This document shows, in pieces, positions 29,805 to 40,328 of a DNA stretch of 64,000 bases. Positions within the stretch are counted from its first letter, which is position 1. Each line of letters begins with the position of its first letter. The notes below the pieces were generated by a model. The model was not told the origin of the DNA, made no database searches, and saw only the letters and a program-made list of their open reading frames with translations. The DNA is from Alphaproteobacteria bacterium (GTDB lineage Bacteria; Pseudomonadota; Alphaproteobacteria; Rhizobiales; Xanthobacteraceae), in assembly GCA_026400395.1 (NCBI GenBank), contig JAPLPD010000149.1, positions 1 to 64,000 of the forward strand, in the 5' to 3' direction. The position numbers and the translations under genes are program-made.

Positions 29805-31454
29805 TCACATGTCCGAGTATTTGGGACCGCCGCCGCCTTCCGGCGGCACCCAGGTGATGTTGCGGTTGGGGTCCTTGATGTCGCAGGTTTTGCAGTGGAC
29901 ACAGTTCTGCGCGTTGATCACGTAGCGCGGCTGGCCGCCCTCCTCCACCCATTCGTAAACCCCCGCCGGGCAATAACGTGCCGAAGGACCGGCATAGACG
30001 ACGTGTTCGGATGCCTTCTGCAGCGCCATGTCGGCCACCTTCAAATGCGGCGGCTGATCCTCTTCGTGATTGGTGCTGGACAGGAACACCGACGACAGCC
30101 GGTCGAAGGTGAGTTTGCCGTCCGGCCGGGGATACGCGATCGGCTGGCAAGCGGCGGCAGGCTTGAGCGTATCGGCGTCGGACTTGCCGTGGCCGAGCGT
30201 GCCCAGAAGCGAGAAACCCAGCGTGTTGCACCACATGTCGAGGCCGCCGGCGGCGATACCGATGAACGTGCCGAGCTTCGACCAGAGCGGCTTGGCGTTG
30301 CGGACCTTCCACAGGTCCTGACCAATATCGCCCTCCGGCCACGCCGCGTCATAGCTCGCCAGTTCATCGTTGGCCCTGCCCTCCGACAGCGCCTCAGCGG
30401 CATGCTCGGCCGCCAGCATTCCGGACAGGATGGCGTTGTGGCTGCCCTTGATGCGGGGCACGTTGACGAAGCCGGCCGCGCATCCGATCAGCGCGCCGCC
30501 GGGGAACGACAGCTTCGGCACCGACTGATAGCCGCCCTCGGTAATGGCGCGCGCGCCGTAGGAAAGCCGCTTGCCGCCCTCGAACACGCTCCGAATCGCC
30601 GGATGAGTCTTGAAGCGCTGGAACTCCTCGAACGGCGAGATGTACGGGTTCGAATAGTTGAGATGAACCACGAAGCCGACCGACACCAGGTTGTCGTCGA
30701 AGTGATAGAGGTACGACCCGCCGCCGGTCGAGTTGTCGAGCGGCCAGCCGAACGAATGCTGCACCAGCCCCGGCTTGTGCTTGTCCGGCGCGACCTGCCA
30801 CAGTTCCTTCAAGCCGAGACCGAATTTCTGCGGCTCGCTGCCGTTCGCCAGTCCATAGGTTTCGATCAACTGCTTCGACAGACTGCCGCGCGCGCCCTCT
30901 GCAAACAGCGTGTACTTGCCGCGCAACTCCATGCCGCGGGTGAAGTCGCTGCGCGGCTTGCCGTCCTTGGCGATGCCCATGTCGCCGATGGCGACGCCCG
31001 CCACAGCGCCATCTTCGGTCAGCACTTCGGTGGCGGCGAAGCCCGGATAGATTTCGACGCCGAGCGCCTCCGCCTTGGTCGCCAGCCAGCGACAGACGTT
31101 GCCGAGGGAAACGATGTAGTTGCCGTGGTTCGACATCAGCGGCGGCAACAGGAAGTTCGGCAGCCGCAGCGCCGCCGACTGGCCGAGCCAGTAGAACCGG
31201 TCGTCGCGCACCGGCGTCTTGATCGGGGTGTCCTCGGTGCGCCACTCGGGCAGCAGCCGGTCGAGCCCGATCGGATCGATCACCGCACCCGACAGGATAT
31301 GGGCGCCCACTTCGGAGCCCTTTTCCACCACCACCACGCCAAGATCCGGCGCCAGTTGCTTCAGGCGGATCGCGGCGGCCAGCCCCGCCGGCCCGGCGCC
31401 AACGATGACGACGTCGAATTCCATCGCTTCGCGGGCAGGCATGTCGCTCGACAT
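29805..31454 (-). CDS. electron transfer flavoprotein-ubiquinone oxidoreductase
   Basis: FDVVIVGAGPAGLAAAIRLKQLA, SGAVIDPIGLDRLLPEW, C-terminal INAQNCVHCKTCDIKDPNRNITWVPPEGGGGPKYSDM. Confidence 0.94.
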   Translation of the reverse strand: MSSDMPAREAMEFDVVIVGAGPAGLAAAIRLKQLAPDLGVVVVEKGSEVGAHILSGAVIDPIGLDRLLPEWRTEDTPIKTPVRDDRFYWLGQSAALRLPNFLLPPLMSNHGNYIVSLGNVCRWLATKAEALGVEIYPGFAATEVLTEDGAVAGVAIGDMGIAKDGKPRSDFTRGMELRGKYTLFAEGARGSLSKQLIETYGLANGSEPQKFGLGLKELWQVAPDKHKPGLVQHSFGWPLDNSTGGGSYLYHFDDNLVSVGFVVHLNYSNPYISPFEEFQRFKTHPAIRSVFEGGKRLSYGARAITEGGYQSVPKLSFPGGALIGCAAGFVNVPRIKGSHNAILSGMLAAEHAAEALSEGRANDELASYDAAWPEGDIGQDLWKVRNAKPLWSKLGTFIGIAAGGLDMWCNTLGFSLLGTLGHGKSDADTLKPAAACQPIAYPRPDGKLTFDRLSSVFLSSTNHEEDQPPHLKVADMALQKASEHVVYAGPSARYCPAGVYEWVEEGGQPRYVINAQNCVHCKTCDIKDPNRNITWVPPEGGGGPKYSDM

Positions 31455-31649
31455 CGCACAATCTCTCGTTGCAGTTGGGCCGAGCCCAATAAGCCCTTGG
31501 GGCGGCGGACAGTGAACATGGTAGCCTTGCGACCGGCTTGGCGGTTGATCCTAGGGCGAAAACTCCCAATTTGGAAAACAACCAATCGGCCAACCCCATT
31601 GTCCGCCGAACGCAAGAAGTGGTCCAAGGTGTTCCGCTGAAGGTCCGAA

Positions 31650-32468
31650 ATGATCCCTGAACGCAGCAAGGCTGCCCGCGAGTTGCTCGCCTTTTACGCC
31701 GAGGCCGGCGTGGATGTGGCGATCGGCGAAGTGGCCCGCGACTTCCTCTCGGCGCCGGAGCCCACCCCGGTGCCGGAACGGCCGGCTGTGGCGCCGCGGA
31801 GCGCCGATGCGCCGACCGACGCCCGGACCGCCAACATTCCGCCACGGCCTGCCTTCGCCGTGCCTCCCACCCCCGACGCCGCGGTCATGGCCGCGCGCGA
31901 GGCCGCACGCACCGCGTCGAGCCTGGAAGAACTGCGCGCCATTCTCGAGCGCTTCGAAGGCTGCGGCCTGAAAAGCTCGGCAAGCCGGCTGGTGTTCGCC
32001 GACGGCACGCCGGGCTCGCGGCTGATGCTGGTCGGCGAGGCGCCGGGCGCCGAGGAGGACAAGCAGGGCCTGCCGTTCGTCGGGCGCTCCGGACAATTGC
32101 TCGACCGCATGCTCGCCGCGATCGGGCGCAAGCGCACCGACATCTACATCGCCAACATCGTGCCGTGGCGCCCGCCCGGCAACCGCACGCCGACTCCAGT
32201 GGAAACGCAGATCTGCCTGCCGTTTGTCCAGCGCCAGATCGAACTCAGCAATCCGGACGTGCTGGTGACGATAGGGCAGCCCTCCACCGGTGCGCTGCTC
32301 GGCGTACAAGGCATCATGAAAAACCGCGGCCGCTGGTTTCCGTTTCAGACCGGCACGCGCGAGATTCGCGCCATGCCGATGCTGCATCCGGCCTACCTGC
32401 TGCGCTCACCGATCGGCAAACGGCTCGCATGGCGCGACATGCTGGCGATCCAGAAAGAGCTCGGCTAG
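31650..32468 (+). CDS. uracil-DNA glycosylase, type 4/5 family
   Basis: LMLVGEAPGAEEDKQGLPFVGRSGQLLDRMLAAIG, YIANIVPWRPPGNRTP, MLHPAYLLR. Confidence 0.92.
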   Translation: MIPERSKAARELLAFYAEAGVDVAIGEVARDFLSAPEPTPVPERPAVAPRSADAPTDARTANIPPRPAFAVPPTPDAAVMAAREAARTASSLEELRAILERFEGCGLKSSASRLVFADGTPGSRLMLVGEAPGAEEDKQGLPFVGRSGQLLDRMLAAIGRKRTDIYIANIVPWRPPGNRTPTPVETQICLPFVQRQIELSNPDVLVTIGQPSTGALLGVQGIMKNRGRWFPFQTGTREIRAMPMLHPAYLLRSPIGKRLAWRDMLAIQKELG

Positions 32469-32475
32469 TTCGGCG

Positions 32476-32691
32476 TCAGGCGCGCTTGCGGCCGACGTCG
32501 CGCATGAAGAAGATCAAACCGCCGACCGCGAGCACGATCGGAAAACCCCAGTCGAGCGTGTAGCCCATCACGGCGAGGCCGAAGTCGGCAAGCCCTTGCG
32601 ACAACCGCGTTGCACACGTGACTCCGATGCCGCTGTTGATACGCGGGCATTGGCCATTAAGGCTAACGACGATGAGCGCGAGCCCCGCCAC
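32476..32691 (-). CDS. small membrane protein, hypothetical
   Basis: 71 aa with two hydrophobic segments; C-terminal VGGLIFFMRDVGRKRA. Confidence 0.45.
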   Translation of the reverse strand: MAGLALIVVSLNGQCPRINSGIGVTCATRLSQGLADFGLAVMGYTLDWGFPIVLAVGGLIFFMRDVGRKRA

Positions 32692-32788
32692 CAGCAGCAG
32701 CGCGAGCTGTCGGATAGCAAATTAACCTGAGCAACAGAAAGAAAACGGTTTTCATTGCGTTTCCCCGTCCCCTCGCGATGATGCTCGC

Positions 32789-33922
32789 ATGATCGAGACC
32801 CGGACGCCATCGTCATTGCGACTGATCACGCTGAGCGCGGCCATCACCGCGTTGAGCGCCACCGCCGCCATGGCGCAATCTCAGCAATACCAGACGCCGA
32901 CCTATCGCTCCGGTTCAAGCACGCCGTCGGCTTCGAGCAGCGGCACGACATCGCAAATCGTCCCGCTGACATCGCGGAGCTATCCCGCCACGCCGCCGTC
33001 CTATTCGGCGCCCGCGCCATCCGCATCGCCCCCAGCCGCGCCGCAATACGCTGCGCCGGCGCCGTCATCATCACAGCCACCTCCGCAAGCCTCGCAATCG
33101 ATGGCGGCGCAGCCCGCTCCCGCGCCTTCCGCTCCCGCGCGACGGCCACAGGGCGCCAGCGCCGCGGATTCCGCGCAAATCGCCGCGGCCTGCATGAACG
33201 AGCGCAAGTCCGCCACACCGGAAGTCGCGATCAAGAGCTGCGATGGCGTCATCGACGAGACGCTGAAGAATCTCGCCAACGCCTATTACTTCCGCGCCGC
33301 GGCGAAGCTTAGCAAGACCGACCTGGACGGCGCGCTGCAGGACTACAATCAGGCGCTCAAGCTCGATCCGGCGGACGCCGACTATCTCAACGGCCGCGCC
33401 GCCGTGTACGAGGCCAAGAACAACACGGCTCGCGCCATGGCCGACTACGACGTCGCCATCAAGAACAGTCCTCAATCGGTCTACGCCTACAACAACCGCG
33501 GCGCGGCCTTTCAGCGCAAGGGCGAGTTTGCCCGTGCCGCCGCCGACTACGGCGAGGTGACACGCCTGCAGCCGAACAATCTCGACGCCTGGAGCGCGCG
33601 CTGCTGGGTGCGCGCCATCGGCAACCAGCCGCAGGAGGCGCTGGGAGATTGCAACAACGCTCTCAAGATCAAGGCCGACGCCGCCGACGTGCTCGACACC
33701 CGCGGCTTCGTCTATCTCAAGCTCGGCCAGACCGACAGCGCCATCAAGGACTATGACGCCGCGCTGAAGCTGGACGCCCGGCTTGCCGGCTCGCTGTATG
33801 GCCGCGGCATCGCCAAGACACGCAAGGGCGACCGCGCCGGCGGCGCCACCGACATGGCGGCCGCGAAGGAAATCAAAAAGGACATCACCGAGGAATTCGC
33901 GCGCTATGGCTTGCGTACGTAG
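32789..33922 (+). CDS. tetratricopeptide-repeat protein with Pro/Ser/Ala-rich N-terminal region
   Basis: signal peptide; repeated TPR units (ANAYYFRAAAKLSKTDLDGALQDYNQALKLDP etc.). Confidence 0.85.
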   Translation: MIETRTPSSLRLITLSAAITALSATAAMAQSQQYQTPTYRSGSSTPSASSSGTTSQIVPLTSRSYPATPPSYSAPAPSASPPAAPQYAAPAPSSSQPPPQASQSMAAQPAPAPSAPARRPQGASAADSAQIAAACMNERKSATPEVAIKSCDGVIDETLKNLANAYYFRAAAKLSKTDLDGALQDYNQALKLDPADADYLNGRAAVYEAKNNTARAMADYDVAIKNSPQSVYAYNNRGAAFQRKGEFARAAADYGEVTRLQPNNLDAWSARCWVRAIGNQPQEALGDCNNALKIKADAADVLDTRGFVYLKLGQTDSAIKDYDAALKLDARLAGSLYGRGIAKTRKGDRAGGATDMAAAKEIKKDITEEFARYGLRT

Positions 33923-33932
33923 CGCCTGAACG

Positions 33933-34364
33933 TCATCGATAAGCGACCAGCACCGCGCCGGTTGCGATCAGCGCGACACCGACCCAGTTCGGTACGCTGA
34001 GCCGCTCGCCCAGAAATGCCACACCGAATATCGCCACCAGGACGACCGACAGCTTGTCGATCGGCGCGACTTGCGCCGCCTGCCCGAGCTTCAGGGCGCG
34101 GAAATAGCATATCCACGACCCGCCGGTCGCCAGACCCGACAACACCAAAAACAGATAGGTCCGTCCGCTGACCGAGCCCGGTGCCTGGAACTGGTCGGTT
34201 GCGAGCAGAATGAAACCGAGCGTGACCAGAATGACGATGGTGCGAATGAAGGTCGCAAAATCGGAATTGACGTTTTCAATGCCGACCTTGGCAAAGATCG
34301 CGGTCAATGAGGCAAACACCGCCGACAGGATCGCCCAGAATTGCCAGGATGAAAAAACGGTCAT
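33933..34364 (-). CDS. EamA-family (DMT) transporter, single domain
   Basis: 143 aa, about 5 TM; APIDKLSVVLVAIFGVAFLGERLSVPNWVGVALIATGAVLVA. Confidence 0.85.
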   Translation of the reverse strand: MTVFSSWQFWAILSAVFASLTAIFAKVGIENVNSDFATFIRTIVILVTLGFILLATDQFQAPGSVSGRTYLFLVLSGLATGGSWICYFRALKLGQAAQVAPIDKLSVVLVAIFGVAFLGERLSVPNWVGVALIATGAVLVAYR

Positions 34365-34378
34365 GATCGTGGCTCTGC

Positions 34379-35128
34379 CTATGCCGGATCGTTGCCCTTG
34401 GCCTGGATCACCGGCTTTGCCGCAGGGCTCTTCAACAGTTCGATCAGCGCCCGCGCCGCCGCCTGGTTCGAAGAGGCCGCCGATATGCCAGCGGTGAACA
34501 TCACCACCGAATTGATCGCCGCGGGCAACGGACCGACCAGTTCGGCGCCGGGCACCGACATGATATTAGGAATGACGATCAGGCCGAGTTCGACCTTGCC
34601 GTCCGCCACCAGTTCCGAAACCGTTTCGCCGTCCGTTTCAACCGCCTTCGCTTTGATCGCATCGGCGATGCCAAGCTCCACGAACAGCTTGCGCAGGTGA
34701 ATGGTGCTGGCACCCTCCTTGAGATAGGTGACAGACTTCGCATCGAGCATCGCCTGTTTGAACGCAGCAACGGAACCGATGTCGGGCTTGCGCGCGCCGC
34801 GTTTCACCGCGACGCCGATCCCGGACGACATGATGTCGGCGCGGCTGTCGGCGCGGAGCAGGCCCTTCTTGATCAGTTCGTCGATTTGAAAATTTACCAG
34901 CACCGCGAGATCGAACGGCTCGCCGGCTTCGATTCGCCGCTTCATCACCGCGGCAACATCGGCAACCACCACCGGTGTAGCGCCGGTCGATTTCTCGAAT
35001 TGCGGCCCCAACTCGCCGACGATCACCTTGGTCACCCGCGAGCCGAAGATTTTCAGCTCTGCCGCGCCGGCCGGCGCCGCGGCCGCGAGCATCGCCAGCA
35101 ACGCGACCATGCCTCGCAAATGTTTCAC
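34379..35128 (-). CDS. ModA-like periplasmic substrate-binding protein
   Basis: signal peptide; AELKIFGSRVTKVIVGELGPQFEKSTGATPVVVADVAAVMKRRIEAGEPFDLAVL; GTG start. Confidence 0.82.
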   Translation of the reverse strand: MKHLRGMVALLAMLAAAAPAGAAELKIFGSRVTKVIVGELGPQFEKSTGATPVVVADVAAVMKRRIEAGEPFDLAVLVNFQIDELIKKGLLRADSRADIMSSGIGVAVKRGARKPDIGSVAAFKQAMLDAKSVTYLKEGASTIHLRKLFVELGIADAIKAKAVETDGETVSELVADGKVELGLIVIPNIMSVPGAELVGPLPAAINSVVMFTAGISAASSNQAAARALIELLKSPAAKPVIQAKGNDPA

Positions 35129-35298
35129 GCGACCTCCCTCGTGACCAACCCGGCGCGAATGCCGGGACCGCCGCACCAGCATAGCCGCCTGCCCCGTACG
35201 CAACACCCGCCTCTTGCATAATTCATCGGGAGGGCCGAAATGACTATCGAGACTTCGGGCCACACGCCACAGTGCGTCGGCAGCCAAGGGTCGCAGTT

Positions 35299-36693
35299 AT
35301 GGAATTGGATCCCGTCCTTCTCGCGCGCCTCCAGTTCGCCTTCACCATTACGTTCCACATCATTTTCCCGACCTTCACGATCGGGCTGTCCGCCTACATC
35401 GCGACGCTCGGAGCGATCTGGCTGCGGACCGGGGCTGAACGCCACCAGCGCCTGATGCATTTCTGGACCAAGATTTTCGCCGTGTCGTTCGCGATGGGCG
35501 TCGTCTCGGGCATCGTGCTGAGCTACCAGTTCGGCACCAACTGGAGCCGGTTCTCGCTCGTGGTCGGCAATGTGATCGGCCCGCTGATCGGCTACGAAGT
35601 GTTGACCGCGTTCTTCCTGGAAGCAAGCTTCCTAGGCATCCCGCTGTTCGGCTTCAACCGCGTGCCGCCGTGGCTCTATGTGACAGCGGCGGCGGTCGTC
35701 GCGGTCGGCACCGCGACCTCCGCGTTCTGGATCCTGTCGGCCAACAGTTGGATGCAGACGCCGGCCGGCCACGAGATGCGCGACGGCATCGCCTATCCGG
35801 TCGATTGGATCGCCATCGTATTCAATCCGAGCTTCATCTACCGGCTCGCCCATATGGTGAATGCGGCCTACCTCACCACAGGCTTCGTCGTGCTCGCGGT
35901 CGGCGCGCGCTACGCGCTGGCCGGCCGCCATCCGGAGGAAGCGCGCACCATGCTGCGCATGGCGATCGGGCTGGTGGTCGTGCTGGCCCCGTTGCAGGTG
36001 TTCATCGGCGACCAGCACGGACTCAACACGCTCAAGCATCAGCCGACCAAGATCGCCGCGATGGAGGCGCACTGGGACGGCTCCAAGCCCGGCGACTTCC
36101 ACATCCTCGCCTGGCCCGATGCCAAGGCCGAGAAGAACCTGTTTGAAATCTCAATTCCGCACGGCTCCTCGCTCATTCTCACCCACGACTGGAACGGCCT
36201 GTTCCCCGGCTTGAAGAGCGTGCCGCCGGACGAACGCCCGCCGCTGGTGTCGGTGTTCTTTGCGTTCCGCATCATGCTGGCGATCGGCACATTCATGGTC
36301 GCGGCGGCGTTCTGCGGCGCGTTCCTGTGGTGGCGCGGCACACTGTTCGAGACGCGCTGGTATCTGCGCGTCATGGCGCAGACATGGTGGATGGGCTTCG
36401 TCGCGGTGGTCGCCGGATGGGTCGTCACCGAAAGCGGCCGCCAGCCGTGGATCGCGACCGGCATCCTGCGCACCGCCGACGCCATCTCGCCGGTTTCGGC
36501 GGCCAGCGTTCTGACCACGTTGATCCTGTTCGTCGTGGTCTACGGCATCGTGTTCACGATGGGCATCTATTACATGAACCGCCTGATCGAAAAGGGACCG
36601 CAAGGCCGCGCGATCGAGCAGTCCAAGGATTTCGCAGTGAGCCCGATCTCGGCGGCGAGCGATGCCGGCCGCGAGGCACTCGGCAATAGCTAG
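35299..36693 (+). CDS. cydA: cytochrome bd-type (CIO-like) ubiquinol oxidase subunit I
   Basis: ELDPVLLARLQFAFTITFHIIFPTFTIGLS; GWVVTESGRQPWIATGILRT; short Q-loop. Confidence 0.93.
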   Translation: MELDPVLLARLQFAFTITFHIIFPTFTIGLSAYIATLGAIWLRTGAERHQRLMHFWTKIFAVSFAMGVVSGIVLSYQFGTNWSRFSLVVGNVIGPLIGYEVLTAFFLEASFLGIPLFGFNRVPPWLYVTAAAVVAVGTATSAFWILSANSWMQTPAGHEMRDGIAYPVDWIAIVFNPSFIYRLAHMVNAAYLTTGFVVLAVGARYALAGRHPEEARTMLRMAIGLVVVLAPLQVFIGDQHGLNTLKHQPTKIAAMEAHWDGSKPGDFHILAWPDAKAEKNLFEISIPHGSSLILTHDWNGLFPGLKSVPPDERPPLVSVFFAFRIMLAIGTFMVAAAFCGAFLWWRGTLFETRWYLRVMAQTWWMGFVAVVAGWVVTESGRQPWIATGILRTADAISPVSAASVLTTLILFVVVYGIVFTMGIYYMNRLIEKGPQGRAIEQSKDFAVSPISAASDAGREALGNS

Positions 36694-36719
36694 CGCGCCA
36701 CCCAGCCGGAGAGAACGCC

Positions 36720-37721
36720 ATGGAATGGTATCTGCCGGTGATCTGGGCCGCCCTGATCGGGACCGCGGTTGCGCTCTACGTCATTCTCGACGGCTTCGAT
36801 CTCGGCATCGGCATCCTGTTTCCCACCACGAAGTCCGAAGGCGAGCGCGACCAGATGATGCGCTCGATCGCGCCGTTCTGGGACGGCAACGAGACCTGGC
36901 TCATTCTCGGCGGCGCCGGATTGTGGGTGGCGTTCCCGCGCGCCTACGCGGTGATCATGCCGGCACTCTACCTGCCGGTCATTGTGATGCTTCTGGCGTT
37001 GGTGTTTCGCGGCGTGGCGTTCGAATTTCGCGTCGTCTCGCATAGCAAGACGAGTTGGAATTTCGCTTTCGCCGCAGGCTCGACGACGGCTGCATTTTGC
37101 CAGGGCGTGATCCTGGCCGGTCTGGTGCAAGGCATCCACGTCGAGAACGGGGCCTATGTCGGCGGATCGTTCGATTGGGCAACGCCGTTCGCGCTGATGT
37201 GCGGGCTCGGTGTCATCTCAGGTTACGCACTGCTGGGCGCGACCTGGCTGGTGATGAAGACCGAAGGCCCGGTCGCCGTGCGGGCGCGCGAACAGGCGAA
37301 GACGCTGCTGTTGTTTGTGCTGGCCTTCATGGCAGCCGTGAGCCTGTGGACGCCCTACGCCTTCCCGGCCATCGCCACCCGCTGGTTTTCGCTGCCGAAC
37401 TTCCTGTTCCTGTGGCCGGTCCCGCTGCTGACGGCGCTGCTTGCCTTCGCCGACTGGCGCGCGCTGGACAAGGGTGGCGAGTTCGTTCCGTTCATCACCT
37501 CGATCGGGTTGTTCATGCTGGGGTTTGTCGGCCTGGTGATTTCGTGGTTCCCCTATCTGGTTCCGCCCTCGCTGACGATCTGGCAGACCGCCGCCGTGCC
37601 GGCCAGCCAGATTTTTATGCTGATGGGAACGCTGGTCTTCCTGCCGCTCGCGCTCTGCTACACCGCGCTCGTCTATTGGCTATTCCGTGGCAAGGTCAAA
37701 CCGGGCGAAAGCTATCACTGA
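36720..37721 (+). CDS. cydB: cytochrome d ubiquinol oxidase subunit II
   Basis: LPVIWAALIGTAVALYVILDGFDLGIGILFP; WDGNETWLILGGAGLWVAFPRAYA. Confidence 0.94.
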   Translation: MEWYLPVIWAALIGTAVALYVILDGFDLGIGILFPTTKSEGERDQMMRSIAPFWDGNETWLILGGAGLWVAFPRAYAVIMPALYLPVIVMLLALVFRGVAFEFRVVSHSKTSWNFAFAAGSTTAAFCQGVILAGLVQGIHVENGAYVGGSFDWATPFALMCGLGVISGYALLGATWLVMKTEGPVAVRAREQAKTLLLFVLAFMAAVSLWTPYAFPAIATRWFSLPNFLFLWPVPLLTALLAFADWRALDKGGEFVPFITSIGLFMLGFVGLVISWFPYLVPPSLTIWQTAAVPASQIFMLMGTLVFLPLALCYTALVYWLFRGKVKPGESYH

Positions 37722-39388
37722 GGGTTGTGCATGTTCTGGAACGTCCGCTGCCGCGCGCGCTGTCGCCGCGGCGGCTCGGGCGCAATGATCGGCGGCTGCG
37801 CTTCGGACTCCGACGGCTGCAGCGTTTGAGCTTGCGACGGCGAACGTTGCGGCTCCGCCGGCTGCGGCCGAGCCTGCGGCTCGAGTGCCCGCTCTGGCGG
37901 TGACTGCATAGCCGGCTGCGGTTGCTCCGGCGGCAACGGCCGCGGCTGCACGGACGTGTTGGCCTGGACGCGCGGCCGGATCATGCCCCAACCGATGCGC
38001 ATTAACGGCATGCGACCCTGATACGGCCGCGAAAATGCGCGCGGCACCTCGACGGCGAGTTCGGGAAACTGCCGCGCGATCTCCGGCGGCGGACGGCCCG
38101 CGTTGTCGGTGGCTGGCCAGACGATCACCGCGCCTTCTTCCGTGATGTCCTGGCGTGTCACATGCGAGCGGTCGTCGGGCACGCCCTCGACGTAGAGGCT
38201 CGGGCGGCTCGGCGCGCCGAGCGCCACCAGCGACGCCAGCGCCTGATCGCCCGCCACCACCGTCAGCGGCTGACCGGTGCGCCGCGCGAAGCTCTCTCCG
38301 AAAAACTGTCCCATCTCGGCGGCCGGCCGGCCGACCCGAAGGTCCGCAGCGAATATCCACGGCTGAATCACAATCGCGAATGCCACCAGGATCGGCGGCA
38401 GCACAATGAGCGCCGCCCAGGCGTAGCCGATCACGTACTGGCGCTCGATCCGGATACGCGGCCCCGCCACCATCACGACGGCAAGGCCCGAGAGCAGCAC
38501 CAGAGGTGCCGTCGGGAAATTCTCCGGCCGGCGGGTGAACAGCGCGAACAGGCCCATCGCGGCGATCGGCGCCAGCGCGAAGAAATACACAAAACCCCGC
38601 GCCGACGGATGGACCGGGCCGCGGATCACGTCCGGCAACGTCTCGCGCGAGCCGAACCAGGGACTGCGCCCGAGCACGATCAGGATCGCCATGCCGAGAT
38701 GGCTCAGCAGCAGCACCAGCAGCAGCCAGCCCCACGCGTGGAGGTTGGCCACGATGGCGGTCATGGCGATGCCGGCGATCCACGGCCCGACATGTTCGAA
38801 CAGGGCGCGGCCGAACGCGGTGGAAACCGTGTAAATCAGAAGAAGGCCGAGCAGAATGAGCCCGGCATAAGTGGTCAGCAGCAGCAGGCCCGCCTCAATC
38901 CCGAGCGCGACCCAGTAGCCCCACCCGCCCCGCGTCGCGCCCATCCAGCAGTGCAGCAGGATCAACGCCCACAGCGGCGTGGCGAGGATGGCGGGGCCAA
39001 ACTCCGGCGTCGGCACCGAGAACACCGCAATGCCCGCCATCAGCATCACCGCGATCGCCGCGTGCGGAACGCCGACGATGGCGCGGCCAAGCGCGAACAC
39101 CGCCCAGAGCGCGGCGACGATGCAGACCTGCGACAGCAGATAGACGCCGGTCATGCCGCCCGCGCGGTGGGCGATCTCGGCCAGCCAGAACGCCAGTGGC
39201 GGACCGAACTCGGTGCCGAACTGGAATTCGTGACCGATCGCCAGCACGAGCGGAAGCTGGCCGGGCGGCGCCGCATAGAACAGCGCCGGCACGACGGTCC
39301 ACAAAACCGCCTGCAGCACCGCCATTGTCCAGAACAGCATGCGCGGACGCGTGCGCAGCAGTTCGACGAACAAGGACATGGAAATCAT
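37715..39388 (-). CDS. polytopic glycosyltransferase (GT39/ArnT-like) with Pro/Gln-rich C-terminal tail
   Basis: many TM segments; FQFGTEFGPPLAFWLAEIAHRAGG; disordered tail QPRPLPPEQPQPAMQSPP... Confidence 0.75.
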   Translation of the reverse strand: MISMSLFVELLRTRPRMLFWTMAVLQAVLWTVVPALFYAAPPGQLPLVLAIGHEFQFGTEFGPPLAFWLAEIAHRAGGMTGVYLLSQVCIVAALWAVFALGRAIVGVPHAAIAVMLMAGIAVFSVPTPEFGPAILATPLWALILLHCWMGATRGGWGYWVALGIEAGLLLLTTYAGLILLGLLLIYTVSTAFGRALFEHVGPWIAGIAMTAIVANLHAWGWLLLVLLLSHLGMAILIVLGRSPWFGSRETLPDVIRGPVHPSARGFVYFFALAPIAAMGLFALFTRRPENFPTAPLVLLSGLAVVMVAGPRIRIERQYVIGYAWAALIVLPPILVAFAIVIQPWIFAADLRVGRPAAEMGQFFGESFARRTGQPLTVVAGDQALASLVALGAPSRPSLYVEGVPDDRSHVTRQDITEEGAVIVWPATDNAGRPPPEIARQFPELAVEVPRAFSRPYQGRMPLMRIGWGMIRPRVQANTSVQPRPLPPEQPQPAMQSPPERALEPQARPQPAEPQRSPSQAQTLQPSESEAQPPIIAPEPPRRQRARQRTFQNMHNPQ

Positions 39389-39529
39389 CGCGCGGAACGC
39401 CCCAGAGATGCGTGCGAACACCCTCGCCGCGCCACCCCGCCAATACAACGATGGTTTGCGTCAGATTTTCGGCCCGCTTGCCGGCAATATACAGAGAACG
39501 GCGGGCCCGAAAACCCCGGAACCAGATGC

Positions 39530-40243
39530 CTATGGTTCGGCCGTTTCCAGCGGCAGGCTGACCGGCGTCACTTCGACCAAGCTTGCACGATAGAACGCCG
39601 CAACCGGCGCGAACGAGCGGCGGTGGTGGACCGTCGGCCCGAGCCGGTTCAGCGCATGGACATGTTCCGGCACGCCGTAGCCCATATGCCGCTCGAAGCC
39701 GTAGCCGGGGTGTGCGGCGCCGAGTTGCAGCATCAGCCGGTCGCGGGTGACCTTGGCAACGATGGAGGCCGCCGCGATCGACGTGACCCGCGCATCGCCG
39801 GAGATCACCGCCTCGCAGTCGCAGCCGCAGTCGATGCGGTCGCGGCCATCGACGAAGACGAGCTTCGGCCGGACCGGCAGCGCCCGCACCGCGCGCGCCA
39901 GCGCCCACAGCGAGGCGCGCAGGATGTTGTCGCGGTCGATCCGGTCGGTGGAGCCGAATGCGACGGCGACCTCGGCGGTGGCGCATATCTTTTCGTACAG
40001 CCGCTCGCGCTCCTCATGCGACAGCTTCTTGGAATCGTTGAGCCCGCGCGGCACGCGATCGGGATCGAGAATCACCGCGGCGGCCACCACCGGGCCGGCC
40101 AGCGGCCCGCGCCCGGCTTCGTCGCAGCCGGCGACCGGCCAGATGCCGCGCGCCAGCGACCGCCGCTCGCGGCGGAACGTCGGGCGAAGGATTTCCTCCA
40201 CGATCGGCAGGCGCGGGGACTTGGCGGCGGCGGTGCGACTCAT
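39530..40243 (-). CDS. rnhB: ribonuclease HII
   Basis: [59 protein letters not shown]. Confidence 0.94.
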   Translation of the reverse strand: MSRTAAAKSPRLPIVEEILRPTFRRERRSLARGIWPVAGCDEAGRGPLAGPVVAAAVILDPDRVPRGLNDSKKLSHEERERLYEKICATAEVAVAFGSTDRIDRDNILRASLWALARAVRALPVRPKLVFVDGRDRIDCGCDCEAVISGDARVTSIAAASIVAKVTRDRLMLQLGAAHPGYGFERHMGYGVPEHVHALNRLGPTVHHRRSFAPVAAFYRASLVEVTPVSLPLETAEP

Positions 40244-40328
40244 CGCCCGCGATCCTGCGCCTTGCTGCCCCCAATTCAAATAGTCCGAAGTTCCCCGCGA
40301 TGTCCCAATGAAAATGGCGGGCAAAACG

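Noticed and set aside
37730-37830. cydX-like small ORF after cydB
   Set aside because: MFWNVRCRARCRRGG... lacks a TM helix and any CydX-like sequence.
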